A stretch of 64,000 nucleotides of DNA from an uncultured Bacteroides sp. (GTDB lineage: Bacteria > Bacteroidota > Bacteroidia > Bacteroidales > Bacteroidaceae): positions 124,001 through 188,000 of the forward strand of contig CALUOO010000003.1 in assembly GCA_944322345.1 (NCBI GenBank), read 5' to 3'. The notes below the pieces were generated by a model. That model made no database searches and was not told where the DNA came from. It saw only the letters and a list, made by a program, of their open reading frames with translations. The position numbers were made by a program, and so were the translations under genes. Of the stretch, positions 7,957 to 15,818 are shown piece by piece (within the stretch, counting starts at the first letter, position 1; every line of letters starts with the position of its first letter).

Positions 7957-9234
7957 ATGAAATATCTTTTCTGTATTCTTTTTCTCCTATTCAGTAGTAT
8001 AAAACATTATGCACAGGATTTTTCTGACTACTTTCAAAATAAAACCCTAAGAATAGATTATCTTTTTACGGGAAACGCTAAACAACAATTTATCGTATTA
8101 GATGAACTTTCACAATTACCAACATGGGCTGGAAGAAGACAACATCTTGCAGAACTCCCATTGGAAGGAAACGGACAAATCATTGTCAGAGATTTAATAA
8201 CAAAAAAATGCATTTATAAAACATCATTTTCATCACTATTTCAAGAATGGTTATCCACAGAAGAAGCCCAAGAAGTAGCTAAAGGATTCGAAAATACATT
8301 TCTCATCCCCTATCCTAAAAAAGCTATAGAAGTAGAAATTATACTTCTGAATGCCCAAAAAGAAATAATGACAAGTTTAAAGCATACGGTACAGCCCAAT
8401 GATATTCTTATTCACCAAAGGGGGATTACCCACATTCCAAATCATCGATACTTAGTACAAAATGGCAATGAAAAGGAGTGCATAGATGTAGCTATTTTAG
8501 CAGAAGGATATACAGCCAACGAAATGGAAACATTTTATGATGATGCTCAAAAAGCATGTGAAAGCTTATTTTCACACGAACCCTTCCACAGTATGAAACA
8601 TAAATTCAACGTGGTAGCAGTAGCTTCTCCTTCAGCAGATAGCGGTGTAAGCGTGCCACGCGACAATCAGTGGAAGCAAACAGCTGTAAACTCACATTTT
8701 GACACTTTCTACTCTGAACGTTATCTGACAACAAGCCGAGTAAAAGCCATACATAATATACTATCAGGAATTCCATACGAGCACATCATTATATTAGCAA
8801 ATACAAATGTCTACGGAGGTGGAGGAATTTATAATTCATATACACTGACCACCGCACATCACCCAATGTTCCAACCGGTTGTAGTACATGAATTCGGACA
8901 TAGTTTTGCAGGATTAGCCGATGAATATTTCTATGAAGAAGATATAATGAATGATACTTATCCATTAAATATTGAACCATGGGAACAGAACATTACTACC
9001 CGTGTCAATTTCTCAAGTAAATGGGAAGACATGCTCACCCCAAATACCCCTATACCTACACCTGTTAACAAAAGAGACAAATACCCAATCGGAGTTTATG
9101 AAGGTGCAGCCTACTCCTTTAAAGGAATCTATCGTTCATCGTATGATTGTCGAATGAAAACTAATGAATATCCAGAATTTTGCCCTGTCTGCCAAAGAGC
9201 AATTCAACGACTCATTAACTTTTATGTACCCTAA
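7957..9234 (+). CDS. secreted zinc metallopeptidase, M64 (IgA peptidase) family
   Basis: A 425-residue protein. A signal peptide covers about residues 1-20 (MKYLFCILFLLFSSIKHYAQ). The N-terminal third is a beta-rich M64 N-domain-like region. The catalytic region has HEFGHSFAGLADE, with zinc ligands His311 and His315, catalytic Glu312 and a downstream Asp322, the extended HExxH pattern of M64. The C-terminus has the pair EFCPVCQRAIQ, whose two Cys are typical of the Bacteroides members. Family knowledge: the type member cleaves human IgA, but most gut homologues have no known substrate. It is transcribed divergently from an Lrp-type regulator and followed by an acetyltransferase gene. A 47-codon in-frame stretch follows its stop (see the remnant at 9235-9377). 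Confidence 0.85.
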   Translation: MKYLFCILFLLFSSIKHYAQDFSDYFQNKTLRIDYLFTGNAKQQFIVLDELSQLPTWAGRRQHLAELPLEGNGQIIVRDLITKKCIYKTSFSSLFQEWLSTEEAQEVAKGFENTFLIPYPKKAIEVEIILLNAQKEIMTSLKHTVQPNDILIHQRGITHIPNHRYLVQNGNEKECIDVAILAEGYTANEMETFYDDAQKACESLFSHEPFHSMKHKFNVVAVASPSADSGVSVPRDNQWKQTAVNSHFDTFYSERYLTTSRVKAIHNILSGIPYEHIIILANTNVYGGGGIYNSYTLTTAHHPMFQPVVVHEFGHSFAGLADEYFYEEDIMNDTYPLNIEPWEQNITTRVNFSSKWEDMLTPNTPIPTPVNKRDKYPIGVYEGAAYSFKGIYRSSYDCRMKTNEYPEFCPVCQRAIQRLINFYVP

Positions 9235-9377
9235 TTATTCAACCAAAACGTTAGAGGATACTACGAATCTTATTCAAATGCACTATATTATCCGAGAGCT
9301 TGTGAGACATCATTTTCCTCAACAGTTTCTCTCGGTAGAAATGAGTATATACGTCAAACCAAAAACATAAATTTATG
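9235..9377 (+). pseudogene. short in-frame coding remnant after the M64 stop
   Basis: Directly after the TAA of the peptidase gene the same frame stays open for 46-47 codons, up to the TGA at 9375-9377 that overlaps the next gene's ATG. It encodes an aromatic-rich stretch beginning LFNQNVRGYYESYSNALYYP. I recognise no family. It may be the decayed end of a lost gene, or simply untranslated DNA that happens to be open. Confidence 0.2.
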
Positions 9378-9908
9378 ATTAGACTTCAACGAATTTGTAG
9401 CTCGAAAAGTGAGCAATATCTATTTATGGAAAATTTATTAATTAAATCCTTCCCACCTGAAGAATACCGAGCATTGAAAGAATTACGTACATATACTGAG
9501 AAAAAAAATAATTTCTACAATAATATTATATATGATGATGATAACCCCATTGGTCTTCTCACCTATTGGGAATTCAAAGATTTCTTCTATATAGAACATT
9601 TTGCAACAGATCCTTCACTACGAAACAATGGATACGGAAGCCGTACATTAGAATATGTATGTAAACTATTATCACAGCCCATAGTACTAGAAGTTGAATA
9701 TCCTACAGAAGAATTATCACAACGGCGAATCAGTTTCTATCAACGACAAGGCTTTACATTGTGGGAAAATAATTACCAGCAGCCCCCCTATAAACAAGGA
9801 GACAAATTCATACCTATGTACCTAATGGTACATGGATCTTTAAATGCTCAACAGGATTTTGAAAAAGTTAAAAAGAATATCCACAACGAAGTATATGGAC
9901 TGAAATAA
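9375..9908 (+). CDS. GNAT family N-acetyltransferase
   Basis: A 177-residue protein. The acetyl-CoA-binding motif A is visible in EHFATDPSLRNNGYGSRTLE (about residues 75-95; the R/Q-x-x-G-x-G/A pattern appears as RNNGYG). The C-terminal beta-strand region IVLEVEYPTE... RRISFYQRQGFTLW, with the FYxRxGF motif, is the other GNAT landmark. It has no signal peptide, so it acts in the cytoplasm. The substrate could be a small amine, amino acid or protein; nothing nearby decides it. It begins 141 bp after the peptidase gene and ends at a long symmetric terminator (9921-9958). Confidence 0.85.
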   Translation: MIRLQRICSSKSEQYLFMENLLIKSFPPEEYRALKELRTYTEKKNNFYNNIIYDDDNPIGLLTYWEFKDFFYIEHFATDPSLRNNGYGSRTLEYVCKLLSQPIVLEVEYPTEELSQRRISFYQRQGFTLWENNYQQPPYKQGDKFIPMYLMVHGSLNAQQDFEKVKKNIHNEVYGLK

Positions 9909-9920
9909 AGAAGACAACAA

Positions 9921-9958
9921 AACAAAAAGGATGACTTTTAAAAGTCATCCTTTTTGTT
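9921..9958. terminator. bidirectional terminator between the GNAT and exbD genes
   Basis: A perfect 19-bp inverted repeat (9921-9939 against 9940-9958) with essentially no separate loop beyond the central TTTTAAAA. An A-run lies on one side and a T-run on the other, serving two convergent transcripts. Confidence 0.9.
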
Positions 9959-9979
9959 TTTGTGATATTAACTACCTAA

Positions 9980-10447
9980 TTATTTACCACGTTTAGCAGC
10001 AGAGTAATTAATCTTCAAAGCGTAAGACTTTCTCAAAGCATTCTTCAAATCGGTAACAATACCCATCTTGGTATCTTTATCCACTTTTAAAGAAACTGTC
10101 ATCTTTCCTTGATCAGCCTCACTCATCTTAGAACGTTCTTCGTAGATAAAATCCGGCACCTGACTGATTTCAGCATAACTATCATTCAGCTGAATGCGGC
10201 TTTCACTACCCATCTTTGCACGATATTCCTTTGTTGGTTTTCCTACATAGATAAACGTTACAAGCGACTTCTTCTCCAATTTTTCAAGTTCAGTACCTTT
10301 CGGAGGATCTATGTCAACCTTCAATGTTACTTCACGCATAGTTGTAACAATCATAAAGAAGAACAACAACGTAAAGATCAAGTCAGGCAAAGAAGAAGTA
10401 TTCAGTGCCGGCATTTCACGTTTACCAGTTTTATTAAATTTTCCCAT
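9980..10447 (-). CDS. exbD: ExbD/TolR family proton-channel subunit (first copy from the 3' end)
   Basis: A 155-residue inner-membrane protein. A short cytoplasmic tail (MGKFNKTGKREMPALNTSSL) leads to one transmembrane segment PDLIFTLLFFFMIVTTMREV that contains the essential membrane Asp (near residue 22), and then a periplasmic domain with a TolR-like end. Family knowledge: ExbD sits inside an ExbB pentamer and, with TonB, uses the proton gradient to energise outer-membrane transporters. It is the last gene of exbB - membrane protein - exbD - exbD, 5 bp after the other exbD. Bacteroidota commonly carry two different ExbD proteins in one operon. It should serve SusC-type transporters such as the one implied at the left edge. 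Confidence 0.92.
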   Translation of the reverse strand: MGKFNKTGKREMPALNTSSLPDLIFTLLFFFMIVTTMREVTLKVDIDPPKGTELEKLEKKSLVTFIYVGKPTKEYRAKMGSESRIQLNDSYAEISQVPDFIYEERSKMSEADQGKMTVSLKVDKDTKMGIVTDLKNALRKSYALKINYSAAKRGK

Positions 10448-10452
10448 GATAC

Positions 10453-11040
10453 TTACTTCTTTTCTCCGTATTTTTTAGGTTCTGCTTCAGAGATTCGCAT
10501 CGGATAAACCTCACGGATAGCTTTCTGATGTGCATCATCAAGCATTGCATAAGGCTTAGCAAATTTCTCCTTAGCCAATTCGTCTCTCAACTCATTATAT
10601 GCAGCAACTAATTCGTTCTGCACATTAATATATGCCTGATAAGAAGAGCCACGGTCATTTTGCAAAGAAATTACATGCTTATCATTAATCAGAGTGGCTC
10701 CAATAAACTCTACATTCTTAGGAGTCTTCTCTGGCATATGAGCCTCGTTATTTTTGTTAGCAATAAATTCTTTGGCTCTGTCTTTCAATTCTCCGATTTC
10801 GATATAATCGCTACCACACATTAAAGCATCGTCTTTATTCAGGTATACCTGTAATATATTACGTTCTTTAATCTTGCTGGTTTCTTTATTCTCTTCTTCG
10901 GGTGGCGGAGGCAAAAGTCTCGCCAAACCTTGATCAGTATCCATAGAAGTAGTGACCAAAAAGAATATAAGCAACAAGAAAGCGATATCGGCCGTAGAAC
11001 TTGAGTTTATCTCAGGAACTTTTCTTTTTCCTTTAGCCAT
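10453..11040 (-). CDS. exbD: ExbD/TolR family proton-channel subunit (second, longer copy)
   Basis: A 195-residue protein. The basic N-terminus MAKGKRKVPEINSSST precedes the transmembrane segment DIAFLLLIFFLVTTSM, whose first residue is the conserved membrane Asp. Next comes a PPPPEEENK linker and a ~150-residue periplasmic domain. It is longer than the other copy (155) because of extra charged residues in the periplasmic part. It lies 5 bp before the shorter exbD and 36 bp after the small membrane protein gene. The two ExbD chains may occur as a heterodimer in the channel; this is inference from their pairing. Confidence 0.92.
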   Translation of the reverse strand: MAKGKRKVPEINSSSTADIAFLLLIFFLVTTSMDTDQGLARLLPPPPEEENKETSKIKERNILQVYLNKDDALMCGSDYIEIGELKDRAKEFIANKNNEAHMPEKTPKNVEFIGATLINDKHVISLQNDRGSSYQAYINVQNELVAAYNELRDELAKEKFAKPYAMLDDAHQKAIREVYPMRISEAEPKKYGEKK

Positions 11041-11076
11041 TTTAATTCACTTTTTAAAAATTCAATCTTGCGAAAT

Positions 11077-11562
11077 TTATGATAGTCTCTTTTTAATACT
11101 GCTTACCAAAATTGCCAACAGTGTAATAATCAGCAATGCGTAAGTAGAATAAAGGAACATATCAGTTATTTTCAGCCAAAAAGGAACATTATCCGGACCT
11201 GTATATCCTGTTATTTCTAATGGAGTATCATCACCCATTGCCCAAGAAATAAACAGTACTAAGATTAATAATGCTACTCCTAATAAAGATTTCAATGCAT
11301 TAGAAGGATTATCTTTTAAAGCAGATCCAAATTGCAAAACAGCAGCACCAACAGCAGCAATAACTGTAACAAAGAACAGTGTATACATCAAATATAACAA
11401 AGCATCTGTTTGAGCTGGTTGCCACATATCAGGATCTATACTAGCAATCACATCATCGCCTGTAGCACTACCACCAAAGTAGAAGAGTACGAGTACGATA
11501 GCGATTACAGCAAGTAGCGCATACAATACATAATACGATACTTTATATGTAAGCTTACTCAT
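11077..11562 (-). CDS. small polytopic membrane protein encoded between exbB and exbD
   Basis: A 161-residue protein with four hydrophobic segments: YYVLYALLAVIAIVLVLFYF (about residues 10-29), ALLYLMYTLFFVTVIAAVGA (54-73), LLGVALLILVLFISWAM (88-105) and a final one near 132-153 (MFLYSTYALLIITLLAILVS). There is no enzymatic motif. It is found in the TonB-ExbBD operon, 11 bp after exbB and 36 bp before exbD, so it is probably co-translated with the motor. I infer an accessory subunit or assembly factor of the Bacteroidota energy-transducing complex; I know of no established function. Confidence 0.7.
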   Translation of the reverse strand: MSKLTYKVSYYVLYALLAVIAIVLVLFYFGGSATGDDVIASIDPDMWQPAQTDALLYLMYTLFFVTVIAAVGAAVLQFGSALKDNPSNALKSLLGVALLILVLFISWAMGDDTPLEITGYTGPDNVPFWLKITDMFLYSTYALLIITLLAILVSSIKKRLS

Positions 11563-11573
11563 AATTTCAACAA

Positions 11574-12377
11574 TTATTTTTTGAATTTCAGTTCATATTT
11601 GATAATCATATCAAGCAAAGAGATAGAAGAATCTTCCATTTCGCTTGTCAAAGCTTCAATCTTAGAAAGTACATAGTTATAGAATACCTGAAGAATCAAA
11701 GCTACGATCAAACCGAAGATAGTTGTAATCAAGGCAACTTTCATACCACCAGCAACAACTGTCGGAGAGATATCACCTACTTGTTGGATTTGGTCAAATG
11801 CCTGCACCATACCGATTACTGTTCCCAAGAATCCGAGTGACGGAGCCATTGCAATAAACAATGTAATCCAAGAGCATCCTTTTTCCAGATAACCAGCTTG
11901 TACACCACCATAAGAGACTACAGATTTTTCAACAACGTCTACACCCTGATCAAGTCTCATCAGACCTTGATAATAGATAGAGGCAATCGGACCTCTTGTG
12001 TTACGTGCGATATCTTTAGCTGCTTCAACATCACCTTTTTCCAATGCAGCCTCAATAGAAGCCATAAACTTCTTTGTATTAATTTCAGCCAAGCTCAAAT
12101 AAATAATACGCTCAATACAGAAAGCTAAACCGACTACCAAAGCAATAGCAACCAAACTCATGAAAGAAGCAGCACCTTCGATGAATTTAATTTTAAGTTC
12201 TTTGTGAATACCACCTTCTTCTTCTGCAGCAGGAGCAGCAGCCTGAGCAGCAGGTGCAGCAGCAGTAGCTTGTTGTTCAGTTTGTTCTGCAGCAGGAGCA
12301 TCTTGTGCCTGAGCAAGTTGAGTTGAGCCAAAAGTCAAGGCTCCAATCACAGCAACAATTGCAAATAACTTTTTCAT
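11574..12377 (-). CDS. exbB: ExbB/TolQ/MotA family proton-channel protein
   Basis: A 267-residue protein. It begins with a signal-like segment (MKKLFAIVAVIGALTFGS) and an Ala/Glu/Pro-rich stretch (about residues 25-55) that is an addition to the E. coli ExbB plan. The core has three transmembrane helices: residues ~68-90 (SFMSLVAIALVVGLAFCIER), ~165-190 (SWITLFIAMAPSLGFLGTVI) and ~205-230 (VALITTIFGLIVALILQVF). The motif APSLGFLGTVIGMV is the family signature. Family knowledge: it is the pentameric motor of the TonB system. It is the first gene of the minus-strand cluster, 73 bp downstream of tRNA-Ser on the same strand, so read-through from the tRNA promoter is possible. Confidence 0.93.
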   Translation of the reverse strand: MKKLFAIVAVIGALTFGSTQLAQAQDAPAAEQTEQQATAAAPAAQAAAPAAEEEGGIHKELKIKFIEGAASFMSLVAIALVVGLAFCIERIIYLSLAEINTKKFMASIEAALEKGDVEAAKDIARNTRGPIASIYYQGLMRLDQGVDVVEKSVVSYGGVQAGYLEKGCSWITLFIAMAPSLGFLGTVIGMVQAFDQIQQVGDISPTVVAGGMKVALITTIFGLIVALILQVFYNYVLSKIEALTSEMEDSSISLLDMIIKYELKFKK

Positions 12378-12450
12378 TGCGTGTCTAATTTTTAAGATTA
12401 ATTAATAAATTATTGTTATTGTATTTATTTTATGTTTCTTCATCCTTTTG

Positions 12451-12538
12451 CGGAGAGAGGGGGATTCGAACCCCCGATACGCTTTTGGCGTATACACGCT
12501 TTCCAGGCGTGCCTCTTCAACCACTCGAGCATCTCTCC
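12451..12538 (-). tRNA. tRNA-Ser (anticodon GGA)
   Basis: An 88-nt cloverleaf read on the minus strand: acceptor GGAGAGA pairs with TCTCTCC, there is a D-loop with GGTTGAAG, an anticodon stem GCACGC/GCGTG around CTGGAAA (anticodon GGA), a long variable arm (a TATACGC/GCGTATC stem) typical of Ser tRNAs, and a T-arm GGGGGTTCGAATCCCCC. CCA is not encoded. It reads UCC and UCU. Confidence 0.95.
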
Positions 12539-12563
12539 TTGATAGGCTCTATATTTTCAGGCA

Positions 12564-12571
12564 CAAATGTA
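12564..12571 (-). promoter_or_regulatory. -7 element upstream of tRNA-Ser
   Basis: TACATTTG on the minus strand fits TAnnTTTG and ends 25 bp before the tRNA 5' end. Confidence 0.5.
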
Positions 12572-12640
12572 TCCTTTTTTTTCTTTTCATAAAGCATTAT
12601 CCGCTTTTTATCTCGTATAAATACTCCAAATTAATATAAT

Positions 12641-13438
12641 TTAAAATCTCCCTGAAGATATTTGAAGGTTACGGAACACTTTTAAGGCACTTTCTGTGGT
12701 AACCAGCGAAACCCGTTCCGGAGACATCTCATAAACCTGAGATATTTTAAAAAGTGTATCTTTTATATTCACACTTTCATTGCGTTTTCCACGGTTAGGA
12801 ACAGGCGTCAGGTAAGGTGAATCTGTTTCCAGAACAATACGTTCTAAAGGGATAACAGAGCGAAGTATTTCTGGAAGAGGAGATTTTTTAAATGTAACCA
12901 CCCCATTAATTCCTAATAAAAAATTAGAAAAATCCAAACATTTCACAGCTTCTTCTTCAGTACCTGTAAAGCTATGGAAAACACCTCTTAATACTGTCTT
13001 CTTATAAGGCTCCATTACTGTAAAAATACAGTCAAAAGCAGAGCGTGCATGAATCACAATTGGCAAATCATACTCCAAAGCCCATTCGATTTGTTTTTCA
13101 AATGCTGCAATTTGTTCTTTTTGAAAAGTTTTGTCCCAATATAAATCAATTCCGACTTCTCCTATTGCTATAAATTTTCGAGAATCAGATAAATAACGAC
13201 GAAGTATTTCCAGTTCTCTTTCATAGGACTCATCAACAGAAGTCGGATGCAATCCAATCATCGGGAAACAATACCCAGCATATTCATTGCAAACATCCAA
13301 CATAGCATCAACAGTAGAACTATCAATATTGGGCATCAAGATGCATGAAACACCCACCGACTTTGCACGTTCCATTACCTGCGGAAGGTCTGCAACAAAA
13401 TCTTCCAAAAAAAGATGAGAATGTGTATCTATCAACAT
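12641..13438 (-). CDS. tatD: TatD family metal-dependent hydrolase (DNase)
   Basis: A 265-residue TIM-barrel hydrolase. Metal-binding motifs in order: DTHSHL (residues 3-8), GEVGIDLYWD (near 92-101, Glu ligand), VIHAR (near 127-131), GVFHSFTG (near 152-159) and LETDSPYLTP (near 204-213). Family knowledge: TatD enzymes are 3'-5' DNases or D-aminoacyl-tRNA-type hydrolases with a two-metal centre, active in the cytoplasm. It starts 9 bp after the prenyl synthase gene and so is probably its co-transcribed second gene. Its 3' end is about 100 bp from the tRNA-Ser start. Confidence 0.9.
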   Translation of the reverse strand: MLIDTHSHLFLEDFVADLPQVMERAKSVGVSCILMPNIDSSTVDAMLDVCNEYAGYCFPMIGLHPTSVDESYERELEILRRYLSDSRKFIAIGEVGIDLYWDKTFQKEQIAAFEKQIEWALEYDLPIVIHARSAFDCIFTVMEPYKKTVLRGVFHSFTGTEEEAVKCLDFSNFLLGINGVVTFKKSPLPEILRSVIPLERIVLETDSPYLTPVPNRGKRNESVNIKDTLFKISQVYEMSPERVSLVTTESALKVFRNLQISSGRF

Positions 13439-13447
13439 TTTATCTAA

Positions 13448-14422
13448 TTACATTTCACGATACATCAACAACTTTACCAAATTCTTCAGCTCTTTCTTTT
13501 TATCTTCTGTCACTTTCACTGCATCCAGACTTTGCATGGCTAATGTATAATACTCACGCATCTTATTCTCACATATAGCCCTTACTGAAAGTGTATTATA
13601 AATCTCCGTCACAGCCTTAATCTTATCCGACGGATCTGCATTTACCTTATCAAGCCAAGTATTCAAACGAAAGCGCTGTTCTTCATCTGCACGTTCCAAT
13701 GCCGTGATCAGCAGATAAGTTTTCTTATTGCACAAGATATCCCCTCCTATCTTTTTGCCAAAAACCTCCGGATCACCATAAACATCCAACAGATCATCTT
13801 GCAGCTGGAATGCAATTCCGATCTGCATTCCAAACTGATACAGATGTTCTGCATCATCAGCAGGAGCACCTCCCAGTATAGCGCCAATTTTTAAGCTGGT
13901 AGCCAGCAACACCGCTGTTTTTAAACGAATCATTTCAAGATATTCCATTTCAGAAACATCACTACGTGATTCGAATTCCATATCCAATTGCTGTCCTTCA
14001 CATATTTCAAGTGCTGTCAGGTTGAATAAATCCATTACCTCTTTCAGATGTTCCGGCATACAGGATGACATATATTGATAAGCCAGCACCAGCATGGCAT
14101 CTCCAGAAAGAATCGCAACATTGTCATTCCATACCTTATGCACTGTAGGTTTTCCCCTGCGTACATCAGCACAATCCATGACATCATCATGCAATAAGGT
14201 ATAATTATGATACACTTCTATTCCTGTAGCAAGGTTATATATTGAAGAAATGTCATCACGATAAAGATTATAACTCATTAGCATCAAAACAGGTCTTATC
14301 CGTTTGCCTCCCAAAGACAATACATATTTGATTGGATCATAAAGTCCTTTAGGATTACGCGAATAAGATATGGAAGAAATATGTTGATTGATATTTTCAA
14401 GCAATTGAGCAGCAGTGAACAT
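13448..14422 (-). CDS. polyprenyl (isoprenoid) diphosphate synthase
   Basis: A 324-residue all-helical trans-prenyltransferase. Both Asp-rich motifs are intact: DDVMD (residues 79-83, in LLHDDVMD) and DDLLD (209-213, in FQLQDDLLDVYGD). The isopentenyl-diphosphate site GGKRIRP is at about residues 38-44. Product length is set by residues just before the first DDxxD; here Tyr74 is five positions upstream, which suggests a short to medium chain (farnesyl or geranylgeranyl), but this is a guess. ispH, a precursor-pathway gene, is 2 kb away. It forms a two-gene unit with tatD (9-bp gap) on the minus strand, after the tonB terminator. Confidence 0.88.
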   Translation of the reverse strand: MFTAAQLLENINQHISSISYSRNPKGLYDPIKYVLSLGGKRIRPVLMLMSYNLYRDDISSIYNLATGIEVYHNYTLLHDDVMDCADVRRGKPTVHKVWNDNVAILSGDAMLVLAYQYMSSCMPEHLKEVMDLFNLTALEICEGQQLDMEFESRSDVSEMEYLEMIRLKTAVLLATSLKIGAILGGAPADDAEHLYQFGMQIGIAFQLQDDLLDVYGDPEVFGKKIGGDILCNKKTYLLITALERADEEQRFRLNTWLDKVNADPSDKIKAVTEIYNTLSVRAICENKMREYYTLAMQSLDAVKVTEDKKKELKNLVKLLMYREM

Positions 14423-14448
14423 GAGATAAAAAATTAAAAGAATAAAAA

Positions 14449-14469
14449 GAGGCTGCCTTAAGCAGCCTC
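14449..14469 (-). terminator. rho-independent terminator after tonB
   Basis: An 8-bp GC-rich stem (GAGGCTGC 14449-14456 against GCAGCCTC 14462-14469) with a 5-nt loop. On the minus strand it is followed by TTTTTATTC. Confidence 0.8.
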
Positions 14470-14491
14470 ATAAAAGATATAAATAGATTGA

Positions 14492-15190
14492 TTAGTTTAG
14501 TCTAAACATTACAGGAACTGTAAATTTCACACGTACAGGTTTACCGCGTTGCATACCGGGTTTCCATTTTGGCATTGCGTTGATCACACGAAGAGCTTCT
14601 TTATCCAAATAAGGATCTACACTACGTGCAACTTTTGCATCCACGATACTACCATCCTGATTTACAACGAACTGGATAATTACACGTCCTTGTGTTCCAT
14701 TCTCCTGTGCAATAGTAGGATAAGTTATATTCTTAGCCAAATATTGCATCAGCGCAGCATTACCTCCTGGGAATTCAGGCATATTTTCAACAACTTCAAA
14801 AATTTCCTGTTCTACAGGTTGTTCTTCTTCTATTACTTGCACAGGAACAACATTCATATTCACCGGCGCAGTAGGAAGATTATCCTCGGTAAGGATATCG
14901 GTAGATTCTTCTACCTCTTGTGCATCATCCACAATTTCCAACAATTCAGCTACCTTTGGAGCCTCTACCGGCTGTGGAGGTGCAGTCGGATCAGGTGGCG
15001 TTTCAGTGATAGGCATAATTTCCTCCTCAAATGTTACTTCGACTACTTGTTGCTCCATATTTACTTTCTTGTCACGTTCACTCCATTCGAAGGCAACGAA
15101 CATGAAAGCCAATACGATCACGTAGCCGATCAGCAGCCATGTAGACTTTTTGCCTTCCAAGTCTGCTTTGGGTGATTTTTTAACTTCCAT
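14492..15190 (-). CDS. tonB: TonB family energy-transducing protein
   Basis: A 232-residue protein. It has a short cytoplasmic N-terminus, one membrane anchor near residues 18-36 (STWLLIGYVIVLAFMFVAFE), and a Pro/Glu-rich periplasmic spacer (residues ~58-130, with PITETPPDPTAPPQPVEAP). The C-terminal TonB domain covers about residues 138-232, starting PEFPGGNAALMQYL and including GRVIIQFVVNQDGSI and the closing VPVMFRLN. Family knowledge: it links the ExbBD motor to the TonB box of outer-membrane transporters. It lies about 2.1 kb upstream of exbB on the same strand, separated by the prenyl synthase, tatD and tRNA genes, and has its own terminator. Confidence 0.92.
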   Translation of the reverse strand: MEVKKSPKADLEGKKSTWLLIGYVIVLAFMFVAFEWSERDKKVNMEQQVVEVTFEEEIMPITETPPDPTAPPQPVEAPKVAELLEIVDDAQEVEESTDILTEDNLPTAPVNMNVVPVQVIEEEQPVEQEIFEVVENMPEFPGGNAALMQYLAKNITYPTIAQENGTQGRVIIQFVVNQDGSIVDAKVARSVDPYLDKEALRVINAMPKWKPGMQRGKPVRVKFTVPVMFRLN

Positions 15191-15245
15191 AAATTAATTA
15201 ATATAATTGATTAATAAAAAAGTGTCTCATTACAATGTCTCATGG

Positions 15246-15253
15246 CAAATATA
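15246..15253 (-). promoter_or_regulatory. -7 element of tonB
   Basis: TATATTTG on the minus strand, 55 bp upstream of the tonB ATG. A TTG lies 17 bp further upstream (15271-15273), slightly short of the usual 19-bp spacer. Confidence 0.5.
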
Positions 15254-15514
15254 CGACAAAATTGTATGGGCAATTTCGTATACGCCGTTTTTTCATCTCA
15301 TTTTTTATTTTTTTAATTTTTCATATTTTATTACGACTACTTAGTATCTGCTTAAATTCACTCATTTTTTTTGACAGCAGTTACTTCCGGAGATATTTTT
15401 TAATAGCGGGCTACATGTCGCAGTAATTATTTGTCCAGTTGTTTTAGTCCTATTGTCAGATACAATTATCTCTTTTCCTTAGCAATTTTATTCTTTTCCT
15501 TCCTACATTTTATT
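15254..15514. other. A+T-rich intergenic DNA, no gene seen
   Basis: A divergent gap between tonB and cmk. It contains T-rich tracts on the plus strand and no ORF or RNA that I can support. Confidence 0.5.
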
Positions 15515-15611
15515 CGTATCACTATAGTCATACGTTCGTATCACTTAAGTCAACCGTTCGTAACACTTAAATGATACGAAAGGAAAACTTAAGTGATACG
15601 GAAAAAGATTG
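15515..15611. repeat. 97-bp intergenic repeat, TCACTTAAGT family, copy 1
   Basis: Three 22-bp units start at 15515, 15537 and 15559; the first two begin CGTATCACT. The third runs into its own inverse, ending ATGATACGAA. A further inverted half-unit ACTTAAGTGATACG (15587-15600) and the tail AAAGATTG follow. A second copy of exactly the same length and layout is at 33225-33321. Confidence 0.8.
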
Positions 15612-15779
15612 AGAGCAAAAAGGGATAATGTTCCTATCAACAGACATTAAAGACAGAGAACAACAGGAATACTTTTAGAGATCTGTTTTTAAATGTTTCC
15701 TTATACACTACAAGGTAAAGAAGATATTTAATAATGAAGAAACAAACAGTCCATATCCATATAATTAGAAAATAACTTC
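15612..15779. other. intergenic DNA between the repeat and the cmk promoter
   Basis: A+T-rich, with no ORF, hairpin or RNA gene that I can support. Confidence 0.4.
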
Positions 15780-15787
15780 TATCTTTG
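15780..15787 (+). promoter_or_regulatory. -7 element of the cmk-ispH unit
   Basis: TATCTTTG fits TAnnTTTG, 31 bp upstream of the cmk ATG. No clear -33 element. Confidence 0.5.
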
Positions 15788-15818
15788 GCGAGGATAATCA
15801 CTTAAACATAAGACATAA

